From NCBI GenBank assembly GCA_029251525.1, contig JAQXDE010000017.1, forward strand, positions 1 through 59,365: DNA of 59,365 bases. Direction: 5' to 3'. This document shows positions 26,022 through 35,569 of the stretch, one piece after another. The position numbers and the translations under genes are program-made. Within the stretch, counting starts at the first letter, position 1. The number at the start of each line of letters is the position of its first letter. Source of the DNA: Saprospiraceae bacterium (GTDB lineage: Bacteria > Bacteroidota > Bacteroidia > Chitinophagales > Saprospiraceae). A model generated the notes under the pieces. That model was not told the DNA's origin. It ran no database searches and was given only the letters and a program-made list of their open reading frames with translations.

Positions 26022-27065
26022 ATGGTTTTACAAAAAAATAAATATCTTCTATGTTTTGGGATAAAAATCATTCTTCTGTTTTTTTATATCACTTCCTGCA
26101 CGTCTAGTAAAAATGAAATTACCCCTGCATTCTACCATTGGCAAACTAACTTTTCTCTCACTCAGTCTGAAAAAGATTACCTTCAAAAGCTTTCTGTAAA
26201 AAAACTCTACGTCAAATTTTTTGATATAGATTGGAATGGAAAAATAAAAGAGCCTTTGCCAGTAGCTGAAGTACTTATAGATTCAGCTGACCTGAGAAAT
26301 ATCGAAATTATTCCTACAATTTTTATCACTAATCGGAGTTTGAAAAATTACCCATTGGAGAAAATGGAATTACTGGGTAAAAATATTTTAGAGAAAATTT
26401 TTTCTATAAAAAAAGAGATGAAAGAAATTCAAATAGATTGCGATTGGTCAGAAACAACAAGGGAAAAGTATTTTCGATTATTACGTTTTCTTAAGAGAGA
26501 AATTCAAAAAAAAAATATTCAGTTAAGTGTGACGATTCGATTGCATCAAATCAAATATTTTAAACGTACAGGAGTCCCTCCTGTTGATCGAGGAATGTTG
26601 ATGTTTTATAATGTCGATGATGTTAAAGACTATAAAACTAAAAATTCTATTCTCGATTTAAATGTTGCCAAACAATACTTTTTTAATTTTGAAAATTACC
26701 CATTGGAATTAGATGTGGCATTGCCAATTTTTTCTTGGGGTGTTTTATATCGAAGTGGAGGAATGATAAAGTTAATCAATAATCTGAGGGTAGAAGACAT
26801 GGATGATGATACGTTTTTTTTACAAACTGATGAACGCCATTTTGAGATAGTAGAAAGTACTTATCTTCACGGAAAATATCTTTACGAAGGAGATATTATT
26901 CGACTCGAAACAGTTCCTTTAGAAACGTTAAAAATATCTTCTGAACTTTTAAAATCTAAAATTGAAAACGCAAACCTTACGCTTAGTTTTTATCATTTAG
27001 ATACGACAACGATCAAACATTACCCTTATGGAAACCTTGAAAAAATTATTGATATATTTAAATAA
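26022..27065 (+). CDS. Lipoprotein with a TIM-barrel-like domain, unknown function
   Basis: 347 residues. A lipoprotein signal peptide ends in the lipobox YITSC (cysteine near residue 27). The mature part alternates strands and helices in a pattern compatible with a (beta/alpha)8 barrel: KKLYVKFFDIDWN, then IEIIPTIFI, KEIQIDCDWSETTREKYFRLLRFLKREI, IQLSVTIRLHQI, GMLMFYNVDD and ELDVALPIFSWGVLY. The DCDWSETT strand followed by a helix resembles glycoside-hydrolase-like or DUF3142-like barrels, so a role in carbohydrate handling is possible but not shown. The last 38 bases overlap the start of the next gene, so the two are translationally coupled. Confidence 0.6.
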   Translation: MVLQKNKYLLCFGIKIILLFFYITSCTSSKNEITPAFYHWQTNFSLTQSEKDYLQKLSVKKLYVKFFDIDWNGKIKEPLPVAEVLIDSADLRNIEIIPTIFITNRSLKNYPLEKMELLGKNILEKIFSIKKEMKEIQIDCDWSETTREKYFRLLRFLKREIQKKNIQLSVTIRLHQIKYFKRTGVPPVDRGMLMFYNVDDVKDYKTKNSILDLNVAKQYFFNFENYPLELDVALPIFSWGVLYRSGGMIKLINNLRVEDMDDDTFFLQTDERHFEIVESTYLHGKYLYEGDIIRLETVPLETLKISSELLKSKIENANLTLSFYHLDTTTIKHYPYGNLEKIIDIFK

Positions 27066-29334
27066 TATTCGATACTCACTATTCTTCTTTTTGTTAATCC
27101 TCCCTTTCCAAATTTCCAAGGGTTGTGGTCCATATCATTTGACTTTCGAAGGTTACACATTTTTGAATCCTAATATTGTAGACAATAATGCAACCTTTGC
27201 GCCATATTTCTTAAAGTTTAATGATTTGTATAAGTCACCTGACTCATTAGAATATATTCAACAAGATGAAAATTTGCAGGAATGGAATGAACGATTTTGT
27301 AACTTATATCAAATAAAAGATATTCGAAATGTCATTTATAAAGCAACGGTAAATGACATAAAACAACTTCGGAATGCTTCTAATAATAAAAAAGCAAGAT
27401 TACCTAGACGGTTAAGGAATAATAATTTTGCTCATCATCTACGAGATGAAAAATGTAGTGAAGTTATGGAGTATCTGATATACGCTAAACAATGTGAAAG
27501 GCATGTGACTGTAGGTGTGGGGTGGAGTGCACCTGAACGAGATGTGGTAGAGATGCAGAAAATGATCGTTCGAGGTAAACATGCTTTTGTTGAAACAGAA
27601 TCTCATTATGTACGCTTGAGATATGCTTATCAAGTTATTCGATTAGCTCATTATTCCAAGGCATACAATGAAGTTTTAAACTTAATTAATGAGTTAATGC
27701 CAAAGGTTCATGCTAATCCTAGTTTGTTGGATTACTGGATTATGGGACACAAAGCGGGAGCTTTATTGAGGATCGGGGAAAGGGTAGAGGCAGCATACTT
27801 GTACTCCTTGATATTTGCGAATTGTTTAAGTAAAAGACAGTCTGCTTATCAAAGTTTCTCCATAAAAAGCAATGAAGAATGGGATCAGTTAGTTTTGAAA
27901 TGTAAAAGTGATGAAGAACGGGCTATGTTATACACGATTCGAGCCAATCATGATGATAGTCGAGTGATTTTTGAGATGGAAAAAATTTATGAATACGATC
28001 CAAAGAATGAAAATTTAGAATTATTATTAGTTAAAGAAATCGTCAAATTAGAGAAAGATTTTTTAGGAAAGGATTTCAATAATAATAAAAAACGTAACAA
28101 AAGATATTTTAAAATACCTCGAAAAAAATCAGAAAAATATTTGAAACAAACTACAGAGTTTGTAACCAAATGCGTAAAAGAAAAGAAAGTAATTAATTTG
28201 GATTTATGGCGAATTGCTGAAGGCTATTTGACTTTTTTGGGTGGTGATTATGCAGGGGCTGATCAGATTTTTACTAGGCTTAGGAATTCAATGGGAAGTG
28301 AAAATGAAGTGATGGTGAATCAATTAGAGGTCGCACAATTAGCATTGAAAATTGCTCAATATAATTATCCAATATCGACTAAGGATGAAAATGAAATCGG
28401 AAATATTATTCGTAATAATTCAAATTATTGGAATTATAAAGATTTCCCAAATTATATCAACGACAAATTAGTAGACTTATATATTAAATCTGGTGAGAAA
28501 GGAAAAGCTTTCCGATTGCACCACACTTTGGATGCCTTAAAGATGAATCCTGATATGTCAATGATTGAAGATCTTCTGAGGATTTGTGAAAAAGAAAATA
28601 AAAGCAATTTGGAGGAAGTTCTAGTCAAGAAAGATGGTTTATCAACGATTAAGAATGATTTACTCTTATTGAAAGGAATCCTATTTTTTAATAATGGAAA
28701 AATTGAGGCTGCCGCTGAAACCTTTCGGAAAATCCCTCGGAATTTTCGAGATCAGGAGCCAAAGTTTAATCCATTTCATGAACATATAATTGATTGTGTT
28801 CATTGCCCAATGACTGATACAACAATGTATGATCGTGTAGGAATTATAGAAGAGTTATTAAGGTTGGAGTATCAAGGTCGTGCACATTTGGAAAGTGGTG
28901 CATCCTCTTTTTATCAATTGGGGAATGCATACTACAACATGACTTATTATGGAGATTCATGGTATGTGACTGATCTTTTTCGTAGTGGAGGAAACTGGGG
29001 GTACGTTAATAAGGATAATCGCTATTTGATAAACGAATCGGAGTTAGGGAATATCGAGAATAAGAAAATGAATCAAGCTAGAAAATATTATGAGAAGGCT
29101 TTGGATTTAGCTAAAAATAAGGAACTAGCAGCACGTGCTTGTTTTATGTTGGCGAAATGTGATTTAAATGAATATTATGTAGATCCAGAAACAGAGTATC
29201 ATCCCTATGATAATTTAATTCCGATTTTACCAGAAAGATATAATAGCTATTATTTAAGGTTTATTAATGAATTTTCAGAAACTCAATTCTATGATGAGGC
29301 GATTGATGAGTGTTTGTTTTTGGGTGTTTATTAG
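27028..29334 (+). CDS. Large envelope helical-repeat protein, partner of the upstream lipoprotein
   Basis: 768 residues. A hydrophobic segment (about 15-31) ends in ISKGCGPY; the Cys could be lipidated or simply follow a cleavage site. The rest is helical and carries TPR-like pairs such as LRYAYQVIRLAHYSKAYNEVL near 195, LKGILFFNNGKIEAAAETFRKIP near 560 and MNQARKYYEKALDLAKNKELAARACFMLAKC near 690. A conserved-looking SFYQLGNAYYNMTYYGDSW lies near 635. No known catalytic motif is visible. The start lies inside the upstream gene and no later Met fits, so coupling is firm. The pair probably works together at the outer or inner membrane. Confidence 0.65.
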   Translation: METLKKLLIYLNNIRYSLFFFLLILPFQISKGCGPYHLTFEGYTFLNPNIVDNNATFAPYFLKFNDLYKSPDSLEYIQQDENLQEWNERFCNLYQIKDIRNVIYKATVNDIKQLRNASNNKKARLPRRLRNNNFAHHLRDEKCSEVMEYLIYAKQCERHVTVGVGWSAPERDVVEMQKMIVRGKHAFVETESHYVRLRYAYQVIRLAHYSKAYNEVLNLINELMPKVHANPSLLDYWIMGHKAGALLRIGERVEAAYLYSLIFANCLSKRQSAYQSFSIKSNEEWDQLVLKCKSDEERAMLYTIRANHDDSRVIFEMEKIYEYDPKNENLELLLVKEIVKLEKDFLGKDFNNNKKRNKRYFKIPRKKSEKYLKQTTEFVTKCVKEKKVINLDLWRIAEGYLTFLGGDYAGADQIFTRLRNSMGSENEVMVNQLEVAQLALKIAQYNYPISTKDENEIGNIIRNNSNYWNYKDFPNYINDKLVDLYIKSGEKGKAFRLHHTLDALKMNPDMSMIEDLLRICEKENKSNLEEVLVKKDGLSTIKNDLLLLKGILFFNNGKIEAAAETFRKIPRNFRDQEPKFNPFHEHIIDCVHCPMTDTTMYDRVGIIEELLRLEYQGRAHLESGASSFYQLGNAYYNMTYYGDSWYVTDLFRSGGNWGYVNKDNRYLINESELGNIENKKMNQARKYYEKALDLAKNKELAARACFMLAKCDLNEYYVDPETEYHPYDNLIPILPERYNSYYLRFINEFSETQFYDEAIDECLFLGVY

Positions 29335-30028
29335 AAAGAAAAAAATCGATTAAGAGTTTAAAAGAAGGTTATGAAAAAGGAGGTTTAATTGACTGTCTCT
29401 TATATCATTTTTCAAAGTAGAAAGTTAATAGAATATTAAAATCAAACTTTTACCCAACCAATTTCCTTTTTTACTAGTCTTTATTGGTAAAACAACAAAG
29501 AATATAAAGCAAACTTAATAATTGCCAGTTCAATAGATCTATAGCACATGAAAAATACTAAAATATAATTTATTTTAGTAAGATTTCGGTCGAGAGTTGT
29601 AAACTAGGGAGAAAATACTATTTAATATTTTGATGCAAAACTGTTAAAAGCATTTGAATTAAAACTCTAAGAATTATTTGGGTTTAGAGAGTAAAATTTG
29701 AGTTTTAAAGTATTCGATCTTTTCAAAGATTCTTACTGCCCGGAGGTGGTGTTTGTACTTGGGCCAAACAAATGAAGTTAGAAATAATTTGAAAGAGGGA
29801 AAGGTCCATATATTGAATTTAGTGAATAGATTTTTAAATAGCTGAATAATACCCGATACTTAACTTGCTACAGTTATTGAGTTAAATATTTATAGAATCG
29901 TTTTTATCGAAAAAAATAAACTGACGAGAACTATTTAATAAGAACTATCTTATAACATCCGAGTTAAATTTTCATCCTTTGTCGATTCATTTCGGCAAAG
30001 GATTTTTATTTGAACAAGATCTTCAAAT
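29335..30028. other. Intergenic region between converging genes
   Basis: About 690 bp without a supported gene. It ends with a hairpin at 29974-30003 (atcctttg with caaaggat) followed by TTTTT on the forward strand. Confidence 0.45.
29974..30007 (+). terminator. Terminator-like hairpin
   Basis: atcctttg (29974-29981) pairs with caaaggat (29996-30003), with inner TCG/CGG partly pairing, then five T. It faces forward transcription but also lies just 25 bp beyond the stop of the leftward gene ending at 30029, for which it may serve as a 3' stem. Confidence 0.6.
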
Positions 30029-31957
30029 TTATTCTGTTATAGTCACATCTCCTGAATACATTTCTTTTAACCCATCCTTAAAAAGAATTTCTACTGAGAA
30101 AATATAAACTCCATTGTTTACATTTTTACCATTAAAGAATCCGTCCCAACCGATTAAATTATCATTTGGCTGAAAATTTTTCTTGGAAAAAACAACATCG
30201 CCCCATCGATTGTAAACTTGAAAATTAACGATTTCTTCCACATCGATCCCCCCATAAATTGTAAAGTAATCATTAAATCCATCTCCATTTGGAGAGAAAG
30301 CATTTGGAATAAACACATTTCGTGATTTGTCCACAAAAATGGTAACAGAATCTATTGTGGTGCAATCATTTTCATCCCGCGCAATCAAGGTATATGTAGT
30401 GGTTTCGAGAGGGCTAAGGTTCGGATTAAGGCAATCTATAGGGCAATTTAATCCGTCAGTTTCCAACCAAATAAATGACTCAATTGTTAGATTTGATAGC
30501 ACTTGAATATCATGTGATTCTCCTAATTTTATTGTGACATCTTCACCTAAATCAATTTGAACAGCCACTGGGTCAACAATTACTGCATTTAGGGTAGTTT
30601 CACAATGATAGCTATCTGTGATGTTTATAGCATAACTTCCTTGCGATAGATTTTCAATGGTTAGATTTGTTGTAGTTGGGTCTCCGTTGATGGATAAATA
30701 GTAGGTGCCAGAACCGTTTTGAATATTTGATATAATAATAGAACCATTATTTTCTCCTGGGCATCTAGGAGGAATAATTTCCAAATCTGCTGTGATTCCC
30801 AAATCAGGAGCTATTTCCAAAAAGGTAATTACTACACTATCGCAATCGTTCGATGCAATTAAACTATCGACATACATTCCAGTTGAATTATAAATTGAAT
30901 TACCAACCTGTATTTCTAACCCTTGGCATAGAGTATCATATTGTATAAATTCATAAGGTGATTCTATCATTTCAACAATATTTGAAATTACTCGACATTT
31001 TGAGTTGGCAATAGTGCTAATTGAATTTGCAACTAAAGTCCGATACAAATCTCCTTCACTTGGATTATTGATAAAAAGAGAGTTGTCATTTTCTCCTATT
31101 AAATCATTCCAATTTACTCCATTGTCTGAACTGATTTGCCATTGGAAATAGGGGGTCGGATATTGTGTTCCGAAAACAGAGGCATTAATTGTTTTAGGTT
31201 GGCCAGCACAAAAAAAAGGATTCGTTGCACTTGCATCAATTTCTGGGCCGCAGGCACGAAATTCAATATTGTCAATTGCCAAATCATTCCCTAAACCACC
31301 TGGAGCATTATTTCGAATTGATAAAGTTAAAGAAGTAGTTCCTGGATCTGAGGTAAATGTGAAGCCATAGTTGTTCCACTCTGTATTATTTGGGATTTGT
31401 CCAGTAGAATATTGAACTACGCCATCAATCAAAAAATCTAGGTTAGGTTTAATCTCATTGCTATTGAGATTCAATAGACTAATAACATCTGCAGAAAATT
31501 GATAAAATGTATTTTCACAAAGATTATCGACTGTTTTTTCATAAAAGATACCTGGATCAAAACTCGCATTGATAACCATCATGTAACCTTCAGGATCGGT
31601 ACTATTATCTCCAATGTTGATCCACGCTGTAGCAGCAAAACTTCCCCAAGTTGTAGTATTGTTAGTGATAGTATAAGAACCATCATTAGGAGGAGGATTA
31701 GCTTGATAAGTGTAGCTGGGTGCATAGCCATTCATGTCACTTGGTAAAATATTTGCAGGACCTGATCCAAAATCACCATCATTAAAAATATTTTCCCCTA
31801 AAGTTCCATTGCAAAAATTATCTGGACTCACTGTTGACAAGGAGGTCTTTGCAAAGTTTTGGTTTATGTTGATATCTTGTTGGAAAATAAAAGAAGACCT
31901 GCCGAAAGATAAAAGAAGTAAGCAACTATTGAGGAATAATAAAGTTCGTGTTAGCAC
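30029..31957 (-). CDS. T9SS type B surface protein (gliding-motility-associated C-terminal domain)
   Basis: 642 residues. Signal peptide about 1-22. Residues 45-235 form a jelly-roll-like module (FNDGDFGSG, then DPEGYMMVIN and LAIDNIEFRACGPEI), common in large Bacteroidota surface proteins. An Ig-like segment and one SprB-type repeat follow (CPGENNGSIIISNIQNGSG near 397). The last 90 residues are the CHU_C/type B sorting tail: VFIPNAFSPNGDGFNDYF, VYNRWGDVVF and NNGVYIFSVEI. It should be exported by T9SS and stay on the cell surface, perhaps as an adhesin. It has no PorP/SprF neighbour here. Confidence 0.88.
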   Translation of the reverse strand: MLTRTLLFLNSCLLLLSFGRSSFIFQQDININQNFAKTSLSTVSPDNFCNGTLGENIFNDGDFGSGPANILPSDMNGYAPSYTYQANPPPNDGSYTITNNTTTWGSFAATAWINIGDNSTDPEGYMMVINASFDPGIFYEKTVDNLCENTFYQFSADVISLLNLNSNEIKPNLDFLIDGVVQYSTGQIPNNTEWNNYGFTFTSDPGTTSLTLSIRNNAPGGLGNDLAIDNIEFRACGPEIDASATNPFFCAGQPKTINASVFGTQYPTPYFQWQISSDNGVNWNDLIGENDNSLFINNPSEGDLYRTLVANSISTIANSKCRVISNIVEMIESPYEFIQYDTLCQGLEIQVGNSIYNSTGMYVDSLIASNDCDSVVITFLEIAPDLGITADLEIIPPRCPGENNGSIIISNIQNGSGTYYLSINGDPTTTNLTIENLSQGSYAINITDSYHCETTLNAVIVDPVAVQIDLGEDVTIKLGESHDIQVLSNLTIESFIWLETDGLNCPIDCLNPNLSPLETTTYTLIARDENDCTTIDSVTIFVDKSRNVFIPNAFSPNGDGFNDYFTIYGGIDVEEIVNFQVYNRWGDVVFSKKNFQPNDNLIGWDGFFNGKNVNNGVYIFSVEILFKDGLKEMYSGDVTITE

Positions 31958-31995
31958 TCTGTTTATAATTTAAATGTGATTTCAGGTTAATCACT

Positions 31996-32003
31996 CAAAA
32001 GTA
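31996..32003 (-). promoter_or_regulatory. Candidate -7 element (TACTTTTG)
   Basis: Reverse-strand TAnnTTTG match, 39-46 bp before the start of the type B surface protein at 31957. No clear -33 TTG. Confidence 0.4.
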
Positions 32004-32102
32004 GGAAAAAGACTTGAGATTAAATATCACTTTTTGTCAAAATGATGGTGTAAATTTCTGAAAAAAAATTCTAATTTTCACTTCGAATAAAATAATTAAA
32101 TT

Positions 32103-32870
32103 ATGTTTTTTCCAATCGGTGATGATCAAGTTAAAGGAGGGTATTTCCCATTATTTTCTTACGGATTTATTGCTCTAAATATGATCGCTTATATTTTACA
32201 AATGCAAGATCCCAATTTATTGATATGTGAATATGGATCGATTCCAGATGATATCTTGAATGGTCGAAATTATCATACAATATTGACAAGTATGTTTATG
32301 CATGGAGGACCAATGCATATAATTGGAAATATGCTCTTTCTTTGGGTTTTTGCAGATAATATAGAAGCTACAGTTGGGAGTTTTAAATTTGTTATTTTTT
32401 ATATTTTAGGAGGAATTGCGGCCACTATAGCTCATATTTACCTGGGAGCAGGTACTGAGCAAATGGGTTGTTGTTATCCTTGTGGCAATGCTCAAGGGAT
32501 AAAATGTGCAGAGAACATGATTAATATGTGTTCTGGTTCAATTCCCACTGTTGGAGCAAGTGGAGCTATTTCGGCAGTATTAGGAGCCTACCTTGTAATG
32601 TTTCCAAAGTCACAAGTGAAAGTTGTAGTTTTAGTCTTCTTTAGATCGGTTAAATTATCAGCATTTATTTTTTTAGGAATGTGGATTGGAATGCAATTAT
32701 TCAGCGGCTTTTCAGAGATGGGCCAAGCTTCACAAGGAGGTACAGCATGGTGGGCTCATATTGGAGGGTTCGTTTTTGGAGTTGCAGCTGGGTTTATATT
32801 TAAGGAAAAAAGAAATATATTTTTCAAAAAGGATTCATCCAAATTATTTGATAAGGATGATTTGGTATAA
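32103..32870 (+). CDS. Rhomboid family intramembrane serine protease
   Basis: 255 residues with six predicted helices. The active site is complete: GNMLFLWVF after HIIGN, the nucleophile Ser153 in GASGAISAVLGAYL, and His219 in AHIGGFVFG. Between helices 3 and 4 is an unusual loop with five cysteines at 123, 124, 127, 135 and 143, which could bind metal or form disulfides. Bacterial rhomboids cut transmembrane proteins within the inner membrane. The substrate is unknown. The gene is alone, starting 145 bp from the divergent type B surface protein gene. Confidence 0.92.
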   Translation: MFFPIGDDQVKGGYFPLFSYGFIALNMIAYILQMQDPNLLICEYGSIPDDILNGRNYHTILTSMFMHGGPMHIIGNMLFLWVFADNIEATVGSFKFVIFYILGGIAATIAHIYLGAGTEQMGCCYPCGNAQGIKCAENMINMCSGSIPTVGASGAISAVLGAYLVMFPKSQVKVVVLVFFRSVKLSAFIFLGMWIGMQLFSGFSEMGQASQGGTAWWAHIGGFVFGVAAGFIFKEKRNIFFKKDSSKLFDKDDLV

Positions 32871-33037
32871 ATTACTGAGATTAATTAATTAACTTAAACA
32901 AAAGTTGAATATGATTTAGATTATTTAATTTAAAACTTGATATAAGATTATGAATGAAGGTTGAATGTATGGTTTTCTTAGTTTAATCTTTCGGCCCTCT
33001 TTAAAATAAAACTTATAACCTACTTAGTGAAAAAATA

Positions 33038-34846
33038 TTAATTTAATTCTTCTTCGATTTTTACAATTACTCCTTTGGCACTAATGTAAGTTTCTTGCAT
33101 TGCTGATGAATTGTCCATTCCTGCAAAAAGTGCCATTTCACAAGTTTTGATAATCTTGATAAAACTGTCAATGTGTTGTTGAGAAACGTCTAATGACTGT
33201 AATTTATCATGAATATTAGCTTTGGATAACTCTGCAACTGTAATTTTTAATTTATCACAAACATACCCAAAATAAGCTCTCGATACTTCGTCATAAAATC
33301 CTTTAGAATTTTTGTTATTCATGAACTGTTCGGCTTGAGATAGTTTTTGCACCGCCACTTTACGTGCACGTTGCATTTTTAATAGTTCGAAATCAATTGA
33401 TTCCTCCCGAATTAATTTTTGTCTATAAATTAATGCACCTCCTAAAAATAGAAAAGGTAATAAGATTAAAATCCAAAACAATGGAGATCCAAAAAAGAAT
33501 TCTCCTCTTTTGGAAAAGGATGTTTGGGTTTTGATAGGCAGAAGTTCAAGTTTAATAGCCCCATTGTCAGTAATATGGGTCGTTCGTTTTCTTCTACCTT
33601 TTTTGACATTTACATCAAGAGGATTTACCCCAAGGGTAATGAAGTCTAAACTATCTGTATCGTAATAAGTAAAGCGAGGTTGTACAGAAAAGTTACCAGG
33701 CTCTAATGGCAATGCTTGATATTCTAAAATTTTTCTTCCATAAATTTCGCCTCCTTTTTCAAAAGTAGTTTCTTCTAATATTCTTGGATCATACACTTCA
33801 AAATTTTCACCTAAATCCATTGTTGGAGAAATAATTCTTTTCAAGTCACCATTACCTTCAATCGACATTGTGATTACCATTGCATCATCCGTTGTTAGTT
33901 TTCGATTGTTGACTGAAGCTTTCATGATGTAAGTTCCCACTGCTCCACTAAAGTTAGGTGGAATACTATCAGAAGGAAATGGTATGACACTGATGTCAAG
34001 AGAATCTACTTGGTAAGGGAAATATTTAACTTCGTTAAAAAAAAAGCTTCTTCTTTGACTAGGTTCTGATTTCCCTAATCGGATATTCATTGGTTCAATC
34101 GTTAACAACCCTGCTTGTTGTGGAAATAAAGCTACCCGTTTGAATACTTTGGTAGCATACATTTCTCCATTAATTTCTTCTTGCATAGTTCGATAACTAA
34201 ATCGTCTAATATCTTGAGCAAAAAATCCATTATAATTTGGATCTGCGCCCATATCATAACTCTCAATATTTACTTTGGTATATAATTTATAATCGACAGT
34301 AATTTGTTGGCCAATTCGAGCAATGGTAGTACTAGGCTCAACTCGAACAAAAAACTCTTCTCCCGCTGCAGCTGTTCCAGGAGGTAGATTTTTCTTTTTT
34401 ACTACCTCAATAGAAAATGGTTTAGTTTTTAAGATTTTTCCATTGATTTTTGCAGTAGCTGAACCAATCTTATATTTACCACTTTTATTTGCCTTTAAGT
34501 TATAAACGACTGAGAAAGAAGAGGTTCCTTTTCCATTGATGATAGTAGACGACTGTCTTTGGGAAGGATTGCCAACTTGATTGAAACCCCGCCATGTTGG
34601 AGGGGTGAATTCCGTCCAAGTTCCATTTGTCATTTTAAAAGTAATGGAGAAATATTGATTTTCAACAATTCTCCTAGTATCAGCTTGAGCAGTAAAAGTA
34701 ATTTGACTTTGAGCTAAATTAAAAAAAGCAAAAAAAAAGCAAAAGAAGGTAAATAAAATTTTAGGTTTGGTTTTTCTAAATTTTGAAACAGAAGTAGAAT
34801 TAATTTTTTGAAGTGTAAGCGTATTGTTTCGAAAAAAAATATTCAT
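33038..34846 (-). CDS. batD: BatD-family protein
   Basis: 602 residues with a long basic N-terminus and a signal segment (about 28-48, ending in AQSQ). Several Ig-like beta domains follow: FTAQADTRRIVENQYFSITF, the GFNQVGNPSQRQSSTIINGKGTSSFS motif typical of BatD, and VEPSTTIARIGQQITVDYKLY. A transmembrane helix near 453-473 (LFWILILLPFLFLGGAL) is followed by a cytoplasmic helical part (residues 480-602, with GFYDEVSRAYFGYVCDKL). BatD belongs to the Bat (aerotolerance) system, thought to act at the inner membrane with the VWA proteins. It is the last gene of the leftward bat locus. Confidence 0.92.
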   Translation of the reverse strand: MNIFFRNNTLTLQKINSTSVSKFRKTKPKILFTFFCFFFAFFNLAQSQITFTAQADTRRIVENQYFSITFKMTNGTWTEFTPPTWRGFNQVGNPSQRQSSTIINGKGTSSFSVVYNLKANKSGKYKIGSATAKINGKILKTKPFSIEVVKKKNLPPGTAAAGEEFFVRVEPSTTIARIGQQITVDYKLYTKVNIESYDMGADPNYNGFFAQDIRRFSYRTMQEEINGEMYATKVFKRVALFPQQAGLLTIEPMNIRLGKSEPSQRRSFFFNEVKYFPYQVDSLDISVIPFPSDSIPPNFSGAVGTYIMKASVNNRKLTTDDAMVITMSIEGNGDLKRIISPTMDLGENFEVYDPRILEETTFEKGGEIYGRKILEYQALPLEPGNFSVQPRFTYYDTDSLDFITLGVNPLDVNVKKGRRKRTTHITDNGAIKLELLPIKTQTSFSKRGEFFFGSPLFWILILLPFLFLGGALIYRQKLIREESIDFELLKMQRARKVAVQKLSQAEQFMNNKNSKGFYDEVSRAYFGYVCDKLKITVAELSKANIHDKLQSLDVSQQHIDSFIKIIKTCEMALFAGMDNSSAMQETYISAKGVIVKIEEELN

Positions 34847-34935
34847 AATTATATTTTGGAAAATAATGCTGAAAGCTAAGAGACCACAAGATAACTTTAA
34901 GTTGCCTTGTGGGGGTAAACTATAAAAGCCGAGGC

Positions 34936-35529
34936 TTAGATTTTATAAACTTTTCCTTTTTTCTTTGATTTATTTTTTTTCTTTTCTTTTGATTTAGGTG
35001 TAATCTCAATTTTTGGAAACACTCGAAGCTCGGGAAATATATCCAAATTCATAGGAAAGTCAAAAAGATCATGAGATGGGGAATTAAATAATTCCATTTG
35101 ATTAGGCGTTTTTTGTTGTGGTTTTTCTATTATTCCATCTGGATTTTCTAAGACTATAATTTCAATTGGTTGTGTTTCCAACGTTTCTCCATCAGCTTCA
35201 ATGAATGCAGGCTCTAAATAGAAGTTACCAATGTTTTTTGGTTGCAAAAAATATGCAAAGGAAATACTTTGTGTGGTTTCACCATTCATCATACTAAAAC
35301 TACTCGACTGATTTGGGCCACTAACAATGTCAAAGTCTCTAAAATTTGGAGCTTCAAACTTTTGTCCGTTTGCATTTTTTAAAGTAAACCTAACTTCAAT
35401 ATAATTACCTAAGAGCACTTCTGTATTACTTACCTCAATAGAAAATATAGGTTCGGTTTCGATGATTTTTCCACTTAATTGAAAAGTAAGGAGTAAAATA
35501 AAACAACTTAGATTGAATAATTTTTTCAT
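34936..35529 (-). CDS. Short BatD-like secreted protein
   Basis: 197 residues. After a signal peptide (about 1-21) it has a single BatD-type Ig domain: FSIEVSNTEVLLGNYIEVRFTL, then FEAPNFRDFDIVSGPNQSSSFSMMNGE and SISFAYFLQPKNIGNF. This is homologous to the first domain of BatD encoded next to it (compare GFNQVGNPSQRQSSTIINGK). There is no membrane helix or C-terminal cytoplasmic part. The end is a very basic tail (KSKEKKKNKSKKKGKVYK). It looks like a duplicated and truncated batD, still open and with its own start, so perhaps a working accessory subunit rather than a pseudogene. Confidence 0.75.
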   Translation of the reverse strand: MKKLFNLSCFILLLTFQLSGKIIETEPIFSIEVSNTEVLLGNYIEVRFTLKNANGQKFEAPNFRDFDIVSGPNQSSSFSMMNGETTQSISFAYFLQPKNIGNFYLEPAFIEADGETLETQPIEIIVLENPDGIIEKPQQKTPNQMELFNSPSHDLFDFPMNLDIFPELRVFPKIEITPKSKEKKKNKSKKKGKVYKI

Positions 35530-35569
35530 TTCTTATTTTTTTAAAATTTCAATTAATCCGAATTTAACT

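Noticed and set aside
29735-29765. Weak GCCC/GGGC hairpin in the gap after the 768-residue gene
   Set aside because: Only 4 bp of stem with a large loop and no T run; not distinguishable from chance.
34936-35529. Pseudogene of batD
   Set aside because: The frame has its own start and signal peptide, no internal stop and a distinct C-terminus, so it was kept as a gene.
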